Assembly (NCBI GenBank): GCA_036263155.1
Contig: DATAHN010000058.1
Location: 1-15,709 of the forward strand
DNA from: DASUBN01 sp036263155
GTDB taxonomy: Bacteria; Pseudomonadota; Gammaproteobacteria; Natronospirales; REEB76
DNA: 15,709 nt
Direction: 5' to 3'
Of this stretch, positions 1 through 7,102 are shown one piece after another (within the stretch, counting starts at the first letter, position 1; each line of letters starts with the position of its first letter). The translations under genes and the position numbers were made by a program. The notes under the pieces are model-generated. The model did no database searches, was not told where the DNA came from, and saw only the letters and a program-made list of their open reading frames with translations.

Positions 1-38
1 CAACGAAGTTATGCCGAGCGCAGCAGCTTCTGCGCGGT

Positions 39-1409
39 TTACTTCGGTTCCGGCGGCATCGCGATGGTCGGATGTGCCGCGTCGTAGGCCTTGATGTCCG
101 GCGTGTCGATGTTCTCCGCCTTCCACACCATGGCCCGGTGGATGCGGTTGTAGCCGCTCGGGTGGTCATAGAACAGGATCTCTTCCCACTTGCCCGGCTC
201 CATCTTGCGGTACTCCGAGAGGTGGATAGCAGCCTGGGCGAAGCCGTCGGGCTGCCGCGCCGCGTTCAGGCCGAAGGCATCCGCCTCCGCCTCCTGCGTG
301 CGGGTGAGGGTGTTGCTGATCGGCGTCAGCACGAACATGAAGACCGCGAACAGCGCGCCAAGCAGCGGCAGGCCGGCCACGTCGCCCACCTCGCGGATGC
401 CCCAGTTGGCGCCCCAGCGCGCGCGCACCTTGTCGAAGGCCCACTTCACGAAGGCGAAGCCGATGACGATCAATATGCTGAACTCGAAGATGCCGTGGAA
501 CACGTGGTGCAGCACGTAGTGACCCATCTCATGGCCCAGCACCGCCTTGATCTCCCCCGGCGAGGCGCGGTTCATGAGGTTGTCGTTCATGCTGATCTGG
601 GTGGTGCCGCCGATGCCGCTGACATGGGCGCTCATGCGCTTGGTCTGCTTGGAGGCGTCGAACTCGTAGACGTCCTTGGCCGGGATGCCGTTGGCGCGGG
701 CCAGAGAGAGGATGTCCTGCTTGAGCGGGCTGTCCACGAGCGGGTAGAACTTGTTGAAGGCGGGCTCTAGATACGTCGGGCCGATGGCCACGCTGAACAC
801 GATGAACACCACGCCCACCACCGCACCCCAGATCCACCAGGTACGGGTGAACTTGCGGATCACCGCATACACGATGGGGATGGCGATGATGCCGAAGATG
901 AGCCCGATGATGAGTCCGGTAAGCTCGTCGCCGAGGAAGCCGCCCAGGGCCTGGTTGGACATGCCGTACTGATGCTCGCGGAACCAGCCCTCGTAGATGG
1001 CCCAGGGCAGGCTGAAGAGGGAACTGAGCACGATGTACTGCGCGGCATAGATGGCCGTCTGCAGCCAGCGCATCCTGGTGATGCGCTCAGCGAGGTCGCG
1101 CATCCTGACCGAGAGCCGGGTGCCCAGGAACAGCCAGGCCACCGCGAGGCCCACCACGAAGTCCCACAGGATGAGCCAGTAGCCGCCCTCGAAATAGGCG
1201 TCGGATTTCTTGCGCGCCTCGGGAGACATGGTGTCCAGCCACTCGCGGGTGGCCTTGTCGGCATCGAATTGCGTGGCCGCAGGTGCGGCGGCGGGAGCTG
1301 AGACAGCGGCAGCCACATCGGGCTTGGCCGGAGCCTGCGGCGCGGCAGATGCGCTGGCGAGGTAGAGCGCCGCGATGGCGGCCAGTAACACGGATGTCAG
1401 GCGTTTCAT
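39..1409 (-). CDS. M48 family (Ste24/CAAX protease-like) membrane zinc metalloprotease
   Basis: An integral membrane zinc endopeptidase of family M48, closest in layout to Ste24/CAAX prenyl protease 1. Seen: 456 aa from the chosen start. There is a signal-like hydrophobic N-terminus (about 1-22), an Ala/Pro-rich linker (23-46), then several membrane segments (about 78-96, 118-137, 162-184, 192-211). The Ste24-type N-terminal motif FREHQYGMSNQ lies at about 143-153. The zinc site HEMGH is at 293-297, and EAEAD from 373 supplies the likely third ligand (E373). Two more hydrophobic segments follow HEMGH (about 308-323 and 347-362). Family knowledge: M48A enzymes cleave at the membrane, but bacterial versions generally lack prenylated substrates and probably serve protein quality control. 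Start: an ATG 90 bases further upstream is in frame, but the ATG at 1409 places a signal sequence first, with GGGG and GGGA just upstream; ATGs at 1424 and 1418 are alternatives. It diverges from pepE. Family call sure, substrate unknown. Confidence 0.9.
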   Translation of the reverse strand: MKRLTSVLLAAIAALYLASASAAPQAPAKPDVAAAVSAPAAAPAATQFDADKATREWLDTMSPEARKKSDAYFEGGYWLILWDFVVGLAVAWLFLGTRLSVRMRDLAERITRMRWLQTAIYAAQYIVLSSLFSLPWAIYEGWFREHQYGMSNQALGGFLGDELTGLIIGLIFGIIAIPIVYAVIRKFTRTWWIWGAVVGVVFIVFSVAIGPTYLEPAFNKFYPLVDSPLKQDILSLARANGIPAKDVYEFDASKQTKRMSAHVSGIGGTTQISMNDNLMNRASPGEIKAVLGHEMGHYVLHHVFHGIFEFSILIVIGFAFVKWAFDKVRARWGANWGIREVGDVAGLPLLGALFAVFMFVLTPISNTLTRTQEAEADAFGLNAARQPDGFAQAAIHLSEYRKMEPGKWEEILFYDHPSGYNRIHRAMVWKAENIDTPDIKAYDAAHPTIAMPPEPK

Positions 1410-1441
1410 GCTTCCCATCCCCATGGTGTTGTATCCCGACG

Positions 1442-1486
1442 AGTATATAAGACCGGGTGACCCGGGCAGCCTCAGTGTCGGATAAT
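1442..1486. promoter_or_regulatory. Divergent promoter region with a 13-bp palindrome between the M48 protease and pepE
   Basis: The 134-base gap between the two divergent starts holds candidate -10 boxes for both directions. On the minus strand TATACT (1442-1447) lies 33 bases before the protease ATG, without a good -35. On the plus strand GATAAT (1481-1486) is preceded at 18 bases by GTGACC (1457-1462), a 4/6 match to TTGACA. A perfect inverted repeat, CCGGGT-G-ACCCGG (1453-1465), overlaps that -35, where a dimeric regulator could act on either gene. All of this is read by eye. Confidence 0.35.
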
Positions 1487-1543
1487 CTTGGACCCGCATC
1501 CGGCGTCTTAGGTTCCTGATCCTGAAGGGGGATGAGAAGGACC

Positions 1544-2272
1544 ATGCTATCCAAGCCTCGCCTCTTGCTGCTCAGCAGTTCCCGCACCCCGGGCGCCGGG
1601 TTCCTGGAACACGCCCGTCCGCACATCCGCGCCTTCCTCGGCGAAGGCGTGCGCTCGGTGCTGTTCATCCCCTACGCCGCCGTGAGCAAGAGCCACGACG
1701 AGATGGCGGCAGTGGTGGCACCGGTGTTCGCCGAGCTCGGTTACAGCGTCACCAGCCTGCACAGCGCGGCGAACCCGGTGGCGGCGGTGCGCGCGGCCGA
1801 GGCGGTGGCGGTGTCCGGCGGCAACACCTTCCGCCTGCTGCAGCTCATCCAGTCCCAGGGGCTGCTGCAGCCGCTGCGCGAGCGCGCCCAGGCCGGCATG
1901 CCTTATATAGGCTGGAGCGCCGGCAGCAACCTCGCCTGCCCCACCATCCGCACCACCAACGACATGCCCATCGTCTGGCCCTCTTCCTATGAGGCGCTGG
2001 GGCTCATCCCCTTCCAGATCAACCCGCACTACACCGAGCACCTGCCGCCCGAGCACCAGGGCGAGACGCGGGATGACCGGCTGCGGGAGTTCATGCGCCT
2101 CAACCCTGGCGTGCCGGTGCTGGGCCTCAGGGAAGGCAGCGCCCTGAAGCTGGAAGCGGACCGGCTGGAGCTCTTGGGCACGCAGAGCACCAAGCTGTTC
2201 CTGGATGGCCAGAGCCGCGAACTCGACCCGCAGGAATCGCTGCAGTTCCTGCTCTACGGCAACCCCGCCTGA
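1544..2272 (+). CDS. pepE: Peptidase E, alpha-aspartyl dipeptidase (family S51)
   Basis: Cytoplasmic serine dipeptidase that hydrolyses dipeptides with N-terminal aspartate (Asp-Xaa). Seen: 242 aa, closely matching E. coli PepE over its full length. The nucleophile elbow is GWSAGSN, with the serine at residue 125 of this start. ACPTIRTTNDMPIV follows, containing D140, and the histidine of FQINPHYTEH is H162, giving the Ser-Asp-His set expected for S51. SGGNTFRLL near residue 91 matches the PepE oxyanion/substrate loop. Start: ATG 1544 has AGAAGG three bases upstream and gives an E. coli-like N-terminus (MLSKPRLLLLSSS). An in-frame ATG at 1532 would add four residues and has AAGGGGG immediately before it. 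It is the first gene of a rightward run and is followed after 70 bases by the bTHX gene with its own -10 box. Function is confident. Confidence 0.96.
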   Translation: MLSKPRLLLLSSSRTPGAGFLEHARPHIRAFLGEGVRSVLFIPYAAVSKSHDEMAAVVAPVFAELGYSVTSLHSAANPVAAVRAAEAVAVSGGNTFRLLQLIQSQGLLQPLRERAQAGMPYIGWSAGSNLACPTIRTTNDMPIVWPSSYEALGLIPFQINPHYTEHLPPEHQGETRDDRLREFMRLNPGVPVLGLREGSALKLEADRLELLGTQSTKLFLDGQSRELDPQESLQFLLYGNPA

Positions 2273-2284
2273 TGGGCGCTTATA

Positions 2285-2290
2285 TATAAT
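2285..2290 (+). promoter_or_regulatory. Consensus -10 box upstream of the bTHX gene
   Basis: TATAAT, a perfect sigma-70 -10 hexamer inside TATATATAAT just after the pepE stop. No convincing -35 is seen 16-18 bases upstream. The predicted start near 2297 leaves a leader of about 46 bases, containing the near-palindrome GGTCGCAGCTGCGGCC. It would let the ribosomal protein and the two lipoproteins be transcribed independently of pepE. Confidence 0.5.
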
Positions 2291-2342
2291 GGCCATGGTC
2301 GCAGCTGCGGCCGAAACCATTCAAAATTCAGGAGCCTCTTCC

Positions 2343-2468
2343 ATGGGTCAAGGTGACAAGAAGACGCGCAAGGGCAAGATCTGGCGCGGCAGCTACGGCA
2401 ACACCCGCAAGCACAAGCCGGTGAAGAAGAAGCCCGCCCCGGGTCTCGCCAAGGGCAAGAAGAAGTAA
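2343..2468 (+). CDS. 30S ribosomal protein bTHX (THX family)
   Basis: A 41-residue, very basic protein that begins MGQGDKKTRKGKIWRGSYGN. This is the family signature of bacterial ribosomal protein THX (bTHX), a small peptide known from the Thermus 30S head, where it sits in a cavity between 16S rRNA elements and stabilises the fold. The C-terminal extension (residues 21-41) is rich in Lys and Pro and longer than the shortest family members. Seen: AGGAG at 2330-2334, eight bases before the ATG, and a consensus TATAAT upstream. The FKBP lipoprotein starts four bases after its stop, so the genes probably share a transcript. An in-frame extension back into pepE lacks any such signals and is not favoured. 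Identity rests on the N-terminal motif, which is distinctive. Confidence 0.92.
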   Translation: MGQGDKKTRKGKIWRGSYGNTRKHKPVKKKPAPGLAKGKKK

Positions 2469-2472
2469 CGCC

Positions 2473-2946
2473 ATGAAGCTGGCGCTCCTCGCTCCCGCCT
2501 TTGCCGGCTGCCTGCTCGCGGCCTGCAGCACTGCGCCCGCCTGGCCCACGGCCATACCGGTACAGCCCAAGGACGCCACGGTGCTGCCGGACGGCCTCGC
2601 CTACAAGGTGCTCAAGCCCGGCACCGGCGCCGTGCATCCCAAGCTCACGGACACCGTCACGGCGAACTACACGGTGTGGAAGGCGGACGGCACGTTCCTG
2701 GAGAGCAGCTGCCCCGATGGCAAGTGCGAGCCCGCCACCTTCCCGCTGGACAAGCTCATCCCCGGCTGGCAGGAGATGATCCCCATGATGACCACAGGGG
2801 AGAAGGTGCAGCTCTGGCTCACCTCTGACCTGGCCTACGGCGATCCACCGCGCAAGCCGGATCGTCCGGCGGGTCCGCTGGTGTTCCAGATCGAGCTCAT
2901 CGACATCGGCCGCCCGCTGCCGCCACCGGAACCGGAGACGAAGTGA
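2473..2946 (+). CDS. FKBP-type peptidyl-prolyl cis-trans isomerase lipoprotein
   Basis: A lipid-anchored periplasmic FKBP that should catalyse proline isomerisation during folding of envelope proteins. Seen: 157 aa. There is a lipoprotein signal with lipobox LAAC (acylated Cys18) and a Pro-rich spacer to about residue 40. A single FKBP domain spans about 45-146. Its landmarks are VLKPGTG, DTVTANYTVW, DGTFLESS, the conserved PLDKLIPGWQEMIPMM, GEKVQLWLTSDLAYG, and the closing strand GPLVFQIELIDI. The usual glycine/proline loop after AYG is replaced by a longer DPPRKPDRPAG. An uncommon SCPDGKCEP insert (Cys80, Cys85) sits in the loop before the 'FPL' strand. It lies four bases after the bTHX stop and overlaps the next lipoprotein gene by one base, so translation is likely coupled. 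Lipoprotein and fold are confident; client proteins unknown. Confidence 0.92.
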   Translation: MKLALLAPAFAGCLLAACSTAPAWPTAIPVQPKDATVLPDGLAYKVLKPGTGAVHPKLTDTVTANYTVWKADGTFLESSCPDGKCEPATFPLDKLIPGWQEMIPMMTTGEKVQLWLTSDLAYGDPPRKPDRPAGPLVFQIELIDIGRPLPPPEPETK

Positions 2947-3344
2947 TGATGAAGCGCGCCGCCCTGCCGCTGTTGCTCGCCGCCCTCGCAGGCTGCACCT
3001 GGGTCACGCCCTCGCCCGAGGCGATGCAGGCGGACATCAAGGTGCTGGACAAGGCCGGTGCCGAGCGCTGCCAGAAGCTCGCCATGAACCAGCTCACGGT
3101 GGCCCACAAGCTCGGCACGCTGGAACGCATGCCGGGTGACGTGGAGCATGATCTCAGGGTGATGGCGATGAACCAGGCTGCGGTGGTGGGCGCCGATGCG
3201 GTGGCGCCGCTCTCGGAGATCATCGACGGCAGCCAGCTCTGGGGGATCTTCCGCTGCGAGGGCGCCGCGCCCGCCGCAGCCACGACCACGGCGCCTGCCG
3301 CTGCCAGTGGCATCAAGACGCTTCCCTATACTCCGCCTCGTTAA
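2946..3344 (+). CDS. DUF4156 family lipoprotein
   Basis: A small envelope lipoprotein of unknown function. Seen: 132 aa from this ATG, with a short hydrophobic signal ending in lipobox LAGC (Cys17 here). The domain carries features typical of DUF4156: a C-T-W start, a central cysteine (ERCQ), a helix with DVEHDLRVMAMNQAAVVGADAV, and the closing WGIFRC. Its C-terminal tail is Ala/Thr/Pro-rich and probably disordered. The ATG overlaps the preceding TGA (TGATG), with GGAG at 2934-2937 placed well for it. GTG 2943 and ATG 2949 are possible alternatives. Family members are often annotated as stress- or Rcs-associated lipoproteins, but no role can be read from sequence here. It ends convergently with the next gene, and the two stop codons share the tetranucleotide TTAA. 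Confidence 0.82.
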   Translation: MMKRAALPLLLAALAGCTWVTPSPEAMQADIKVLDKAGAERCQKLAMNQLTVAHKLGTLERMPGDVEHDLRVMAMNQAAVVGADAVAPLSEIIDGSQLWGIFRCEGAAPAAATTTAPAAASGIKTLPYTPPR

Positions 3345-5110
3345 GAACCCATGAGCGCCGCCTTCAGCGGCGCCAGTTCTTTCTCATATAGCTTCCAGCG
3401 TCCCACCGAGTTCGAGTAGATGGGCTTGCGCACCTGCGCCAGGCTCGCGGTGCGTACCGCACGCGAGGACTCATGGAAGCGCAGGCAGATCTCGTCCCAA
3501 GGCAAGCCGAGATACGCCACCAGGCGCCGTGCCTGCCCTTCCACATCCGCCACCAGTTCCTCGTACCTGAGTTCCAACATGCGGCCCGGCAGCACCGCTT
3601 GCCAGTGATGCATCAGGCCCTGATACATGCGGTGGAAGCGCCCAAGCTCCCCCTGCTCGTAGGCGAAGGGGTGGCCGGTGGTGAAGAGCTTGGTGTAGCA
3701 GGAGAGGCAGGTGTCCAGCGGCTCGCGGGAGCAGTGGATGATGCGCGCCTCGGGATAGAGCAGGCTCACCAGGCCCACGAACACCATGTTGCCCGGCAGC
3801 TTGTTGGTGACCCGCGCCGCGCCCGGCGCCACTGCATCGAGATAACGGCCGTAGCGGGCCGCCGCTCGCGCGAATGCCGCTGCGTCCAGGCCCGCGAGCG
3901 CCTCCGGCAGCCCGTAATCCCCTGCGTCCGGCGGCAACTCCTCTCTCAGCGAATTGCGCAGCGCATGGGTCTCGCCGGCACCCTGCGCTTCAGGATGGCT
4001 CGCCAGGATCTGCTCCACCAGGGTGGTGCCGGAGCGCGGCATACCGACGATGAACACCGGCCTCGTATCCGCGGTGGCTAGCCGGTGCCTGGCGATGAAA
4101 TCCGCGTCGAACACCCGGGCGAAGTCCGTGAAGAAGCGCGCTTGGCGCGCCTCGTCGTAGTTGAGGGTGGCGCGTTTCAACCGATTGCCCTGCTGGAAGT
4201 GGCCGAAGGCACGCGCGTACTCCTTCTGCCTTTCGAAGGCGCGGCCCAGGGCGAATTGCAGGGCGATCTCGTCCGCAGGGGGCAGCGTGCCGGACCGTCC
4301 CGCAAGGCGCATCAGGCTTGCCCAAGTGGAGTCGTCCGGCGCAATCCGCGCCACGTCCAGGAGGTTGTGGTACGCGCCGGCGTAGTCGGGCTTGAGCTCC
4401 AGCGCGCGCCGGTAGTGACGCTCGGCGCCGGCCAGGTCTCCCGCCATGCCGAGTAGGTTGCCGAGACTGTTCTCCGCGGGTGGATAACCGGGCGCGAGCT
4501 CCAGCGCCCGCTCGTGGCAGCGGCGCGCCGCCTCCACTTCGCCCGCCTCCCGGAGGGCCGAGGCCACGCTCAACAGGCGGTCGGGGTCCTTGCCGGCAGC
4601 TGCCGCAGCCTTGCCGTAGGCCTCCCTTGCTTCGGGCAAGCGCGCGAGTTGGATGAGTGAGTGCGCACGGTTGAACCAGGCGTCGAAGTTATCGGGGTCC
4701 AGCGCCAGGGCCGCATCGAACTCCACTAGCGCGCGAACATGGTCACCCTGCCCCGCATACAGGAGTCCGAGACTGATATGCCCGCCGAGATAACTCGGGT
4801 TTAGCGCCAGCGCCTCGCGGTAGAGCCGCTCCGCGGCGACCGGATCACCGAGTTGCTGCAGCACGCCCGCGAGGTTGCCGCGGTAGAGGTGGCTTCCCGG
4901 CGCGAGCGTGAGCGCCGCATGCAAGAGAGGCAGCGCCTCTTCGCTGCGGCCGCGCTGGTGCAGCAACAGGCCCAGGAAATGGGTGGCATCGGGGTGTTGC
5001 GGCGCCGCCGCCAGCAGCGCGCGGTATTCCCGTTCCGCCGCATCCAGGTCGCCGCGCTGGTGGGCCGCCACACCGCGCTGCAGGCGCGGGTCCGGCGCCT
5101 CAGGCCTCAT
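3341..5110 (-). CDS. TPR-sulfotransferase fusion protein (ST1)
   Basis: Predicted cytoplasmic PAPS-dependent sulfotransferase with an N-terminal tetratricopeptide array; substrate unknown. Seen: 589 aa. TPR repeats fill about residues 8-260, with recurrent signatures such as GDLDAAEREYRALL, GDPVAAERLYREALALNP and GDLAGAERHYRRALELKPDY. The sulfotransferase domain spans about 350-575. It has the 5'-phosphosulfate P-loop VFIVGMPRSGTTL (PRSGTTL at 358-364), GETHAL (E380), TNKLPGN (435-441), the 3'-phosphate motif SREPLDTCLSCY (461-472) and RYEELV (515-520). No signal peptide or membrane segment is visible. E380 lines up with the position of the catalytic-base glutamate in human tyrosylprotein sulfotransferases (GEET), which makes protein or peptide sulfation thinkable but unproven. 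Start: ATG 5110 overlaps the end of ST2 by 11 bases, consistent with translational coupling; an in-frame start at 5188 would overlap ST2 by 89 bases. It is the second gene of a leftward pair. Confidence 0.88.
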   Translation of the reverse strand: MRPEAPDPRLQRGVAAHQRGDLDAAEREYRALLAAAPQHPDATHFLGLLLHQRGRSEEALPLLHAALTLAPGSHLYRGNLAGVLQQLGDPVAAERLYREALALNPSYLGGHISLGLLYAGQGDHVRALVEFDAALALDPDNFDAWFNRAHSLIQLARLPEAREAYGKAAAAAGKDPDRLLSVASALREAGEVEAARRCHERALELAPGYPPAENSLGNLLGMAGDLAGAERHYRRALELKPDYAGAYHNLLDVARIAPDDSTWASLMRLAGRSGTLPPADEIALQFALGRAFERQKEYARAFGHFQQGNRLKRATLNYDEARQARFFTDFARVFDADFIARHRLATADTRPVFIVGMPRSGTTLVEQILASHPEAQGAGETHALRNSLREELPPDAGDYGLPEALAGLDAAAFARAAARYGRYLDAVAPGAARVTNKLPGNMVFVGLVSLLYPEARIIHCSREPLDTCLSCYTKLFTTGHPFAYEQGELGRFHRMYQGLMHHWQAVLPGRMLELRYEELVADVEGQARRLVAYLGLPWDEICLRFHESSRAVRTASLAQVRKPIYSNSVGRWKLYEKELAPLKAALMGS

Positions 5111-6818
5111 AGCCGAAGGCCTCGATGTGGGGCCTGAGTTTCTCCAGGTGCGGGGCGAGCCAAGGCATGTAGCGGCGCCAGCGGTCACGCGCCTCCTGGT
5201 AGAGCGGTCGGCTCACCTGGTTGTAGCTGGGCGTCGGTATACGGCCGCGCTTGAGGGCATGCTCGGTGTGCTCCAGTACCTTGGGCGACCAGGGCACCAT
5301 CAGGAACTCCAGCAGCCGCTGGAGCTGCGCCTTCGGGTCGGCGATGAGGTCCTCGTAGCGCAGTACCCGGTACTGCATCGGCAGCTTGCGCAGGTAGAGC
5401 TGCCAGAGCTCCATCACGCCGCAGTAGAGCGCCACCGCGTCCGCGAGCGTGGTGAAGTGCACGGTGCCGCTGTTGATCTCGAAGTGGTTCATGAAGCAGG
5501 ACAGCACCACGTCGCAGGGATGGCGCGCCACGAACACCACCGGCGCACCGGGATACACCTGCTGGATGAGCCCGAGGTGCGCCGTGGCGAACGGTGACTT
5601 GTCGACGAGGCCGCGGATGCCGTCCCAGCCGGCGCCGCGGCAGACCCGCTGGTGCACGGCGCGCAGCTCGGCGCAGCGCTCCGGCGCAAGCCGTCCCAGG
5701 TCCTCGGCGTAGGCGAGGCCGAAGCCGAGGTAGGCATCCAGCATGGCCTGCACGCCGGGCTGCTCCTCCAGCACCGTGAGCTCCGGGTGGGCCCCGAGCA
5801 TGGTGTCCAGGAGCGTGGTGCCGGAACGCGGGAAGCCCAGCAGGAACGCCGGCATCGGCTTCTGCGGCACACCCGAGGGCGGCAGCCGGTCGCCGTTGTA
5901 GAAACGGGTGAGGGACTCGAGCTGGCGCGGGTAGACCTGCGCCAAGCCCGGCGTCGGTACCGCCAGCGCCAGGGCCTGCGTGTTGGCGGACTCGAAGTGG
6001 CGCATCGCGGCCTCGGGCTCGTCCAGCGCGTCGGCACACCAGCCGAGCTCGAACTCCACGTCGCGCCGGAATTCCGGCGTCAGTGCAGGCTCCATCTGCA
6101 GCGCCTTCAGCGTCTCGCGCGCCGGTGCGACGTCGCCGTCGCGGCGCCGCACCCGCGCCGACACGAGCCGCAGCTGTTCGTTCGCAGGCCAGCGCGCGAG
6201 GCCGGTCTCGAGGATGCGGCGCGTGTCCTCGACCCGGTTGCTCTGCTCATAGACCAGCGCCAGGTTCGCGTAGGTCTCTACCTCATGGTCGTCCGCCTCC
6301 AGCGCGCGCTCCAGCTCCCGCGCCGCCTCGGCATAACGCCCCTGCTGCATGTACACCGCGCCGGAAGCGCCGCGCAACGCCGGGTCACCCGGCATCGCCG
6401 TCAGGGCCGCGTCCAGGAACTCGCGCGCCTCGCGGGCGCGCTTGAGGGTCATGAGCGCCTTGCCGAGCAGTGCCGCCACCTGCGGCTGGTTGCCGTCGAG
6501 GCGCAGGCTGGCGCGCAGGGGCGCCACGGCCTCACGGGTGCGCCCCAGGCGCAGCAGCAGACTGCCGTGGGCGAGGTGGATGGCTGGGTGCTGTGCCCCC
6601 GTGGCGAGGGCCTGCTGCACCAGGCCCAAGGCCTCCTCCAGGGCACCGGCCTCGGCCCGGATCAGGGCCAGCATGTGCAGGGCATGGGGGTGCCGGGGCG
6701 CCGCCGCCAGCACTTCCCGGCAGCGCTGCTCCGCGGCATCCAGATGCCCGCCCGTGAACAGGCCGATAGCCTGCTCGAAGAGCGCTTCGCTGGACGCCGG
6801 CGAGGGGGGCTGTTGCAT
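5100..6818 (-). CDS. TPR-sulfotransferase fusion protein (ST2)
   Basis: Second predicted PAPS-dependent sulfotransferase with an N-terminal TPR array; cytoplasmic, substrate unknown. Seen: 572 aa. Degenerate TPR repeats cover about 10-285 (for example GHLDAAEQRCREVLAAAPRHP, GRTREAVAPLRASL, GRYAEAARELERALEADDHE). The sulfotransferase domain runs from about 322. It has FLLGFPRSGTTLLD (PRSGTTL 330-336), VLEEQP (E351-E352), VDKSPF (405-410), ARHPCDVVLSCF (431-442) and RYEDLI (487-492), then a basic tail with PSYNQVSRPLY and RWRRY. Motifs and tail resemble ST3 more than the adjacent ST1. It leads the ST2-ST1 pair and diverges from the TonB-dependent receptor across a 284-bp control region. The start has no strong ribosome-binding site (GAG about 10 bases upstream), but the TPR region begins right after it and no better start is seen. 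Confidence 0.88.
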   Translation of the reverse strand: MQQPPSPASSEALFEQAIGLFTGGHLDAAEQRCREVLAAAPRHPHALHMLALIRAEAGALEEALGLVQQALATGAQHPAIHLAHGSLLLRLGRTREAVAPLRASLRLDGNQPQVAALLGKALMTLKRAREAREFLDAALTAMPGDPALRGASGAVYMQQGRYAEAARELERALEADDHEVETYANLALVYEQSNRVEDTRRILETGLARWPANEQLRLVSARVRRRDGDVAPARETLKALQMEPALTPEFRRDVEFELGWCADALDEPEAAMRHFESANTQALALAVPTPGLAQVYPRQLESLTRFYNGDRLPPSGVPQKPMPAFLLGFPRSGTTLLDTMLGAHPELTVLEEQPGVQAMLDAYLGFGLAYAEDLGRLAPERCAELRAVHQRVCRGAGWDGIRGLVDKSPFATAHLGLIQQVYPGAPVVFVARHPCDVVLSCFMNHFEINSGTVHFTTLADAVALYCGVMELWQLYLRKLPMQYRVLRYEDLIADPKAQLQRLLEFLMVPWSPKVLEHTEHALKRGRIPTPSYNQVSRPLYQEARDRWRRYMPWLAPHLEKLRPHIEAFGYEA

Positions 6819-7102
6819 CGGCCCGACTCAGAGGGGATTTCGTGGGAAGCGGCGTTTCACATTATTATCCAATTAAATCAAAGGGTTATTATATAACCCG
6901 TGAATCACCGCGTTCGTCTCAAAAAGCAGATTTGTCCTCAAGCAACAATGTATATGCAATCGTTTGGTCTAGTATAAGGACCAGCAGCTGTGACCAACTT
7001 TGTTACATGGGGTACCTATCGCTGCGTCCTGGCGTCACACCGGCCTTGAGGCCGCCCGTGAAGCCCGGCATCCATAAATCTGCGTCCGTGAGGAGAATCA
7101 TA
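6819..7102. promoter_or_regulatory. Divergent control region between ST2 and the TonB-dependent receptor
   Basis: This 284-base gap stands out from its GC-rich surroundings by an AT-rich island at about 6857-6980. No gene is supported here; an in-frame upstream extension of the receptor lacks a ribosome-binding site and would bury the signal peptide. Promoter-like elements on the plus strand are TTGTCC (6932-6937) with TGCAAT 17 bases later (6955-6960), and TATAAG (6973-6978) inside the short inverted repeat TGGTC/GACCA (6965-6983). A perfect inverted repeat at 6883-6899 is listed separately. The receptor's Shine-Dalgarno GAGGAG (7090-7095) sits seven bases before its ATG. Which -10 is used, and whether ST2 has its own promoter here, cannot be decided by reading. 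Confidence 0.55.
6883..6899. repeat. Perfect inverted repeat GGGTTAT-TAT-ATAACCC, candidate operator
   Basis: Seven-base perfect arms around a three-base centre, inside the AT-rich island between the divergent ST2 and receptor genes, 65 bases before ST2's start codon. Its size and symmetry fit a dimeric DNA-binding regulator. There is no T-run, so a terminator is unlikely. The central TTATATAA could also serve as a -10 region on either strand. Confidence 0.45.

Noticed and set aside
18..35. GCGCAG-CAGCTT-CTGCGC hairpin just after the M48 protease gene as a terminator
   Set aside because: Only six base pairs and no T-run on the minus strand; not enough to call.
5652..6896. A 414-codon plus-strand frame opposite ST2, and a similar 397-codon frame opposite ST3 (10514-11707)
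   Set aside because: Both are rich in Arg/Gln/His, lack motifs or ribosome-binding sites, and mirror the TPR-sulfotransferase genes.
6842..7102. An 87-residue N-terminal extension of the receptor
   Set aside because: No Shine-Dalgarno sequence, AT-rich non-coding composition, and it would hide the signal peptide. GAGGAG supports ATG 7103.
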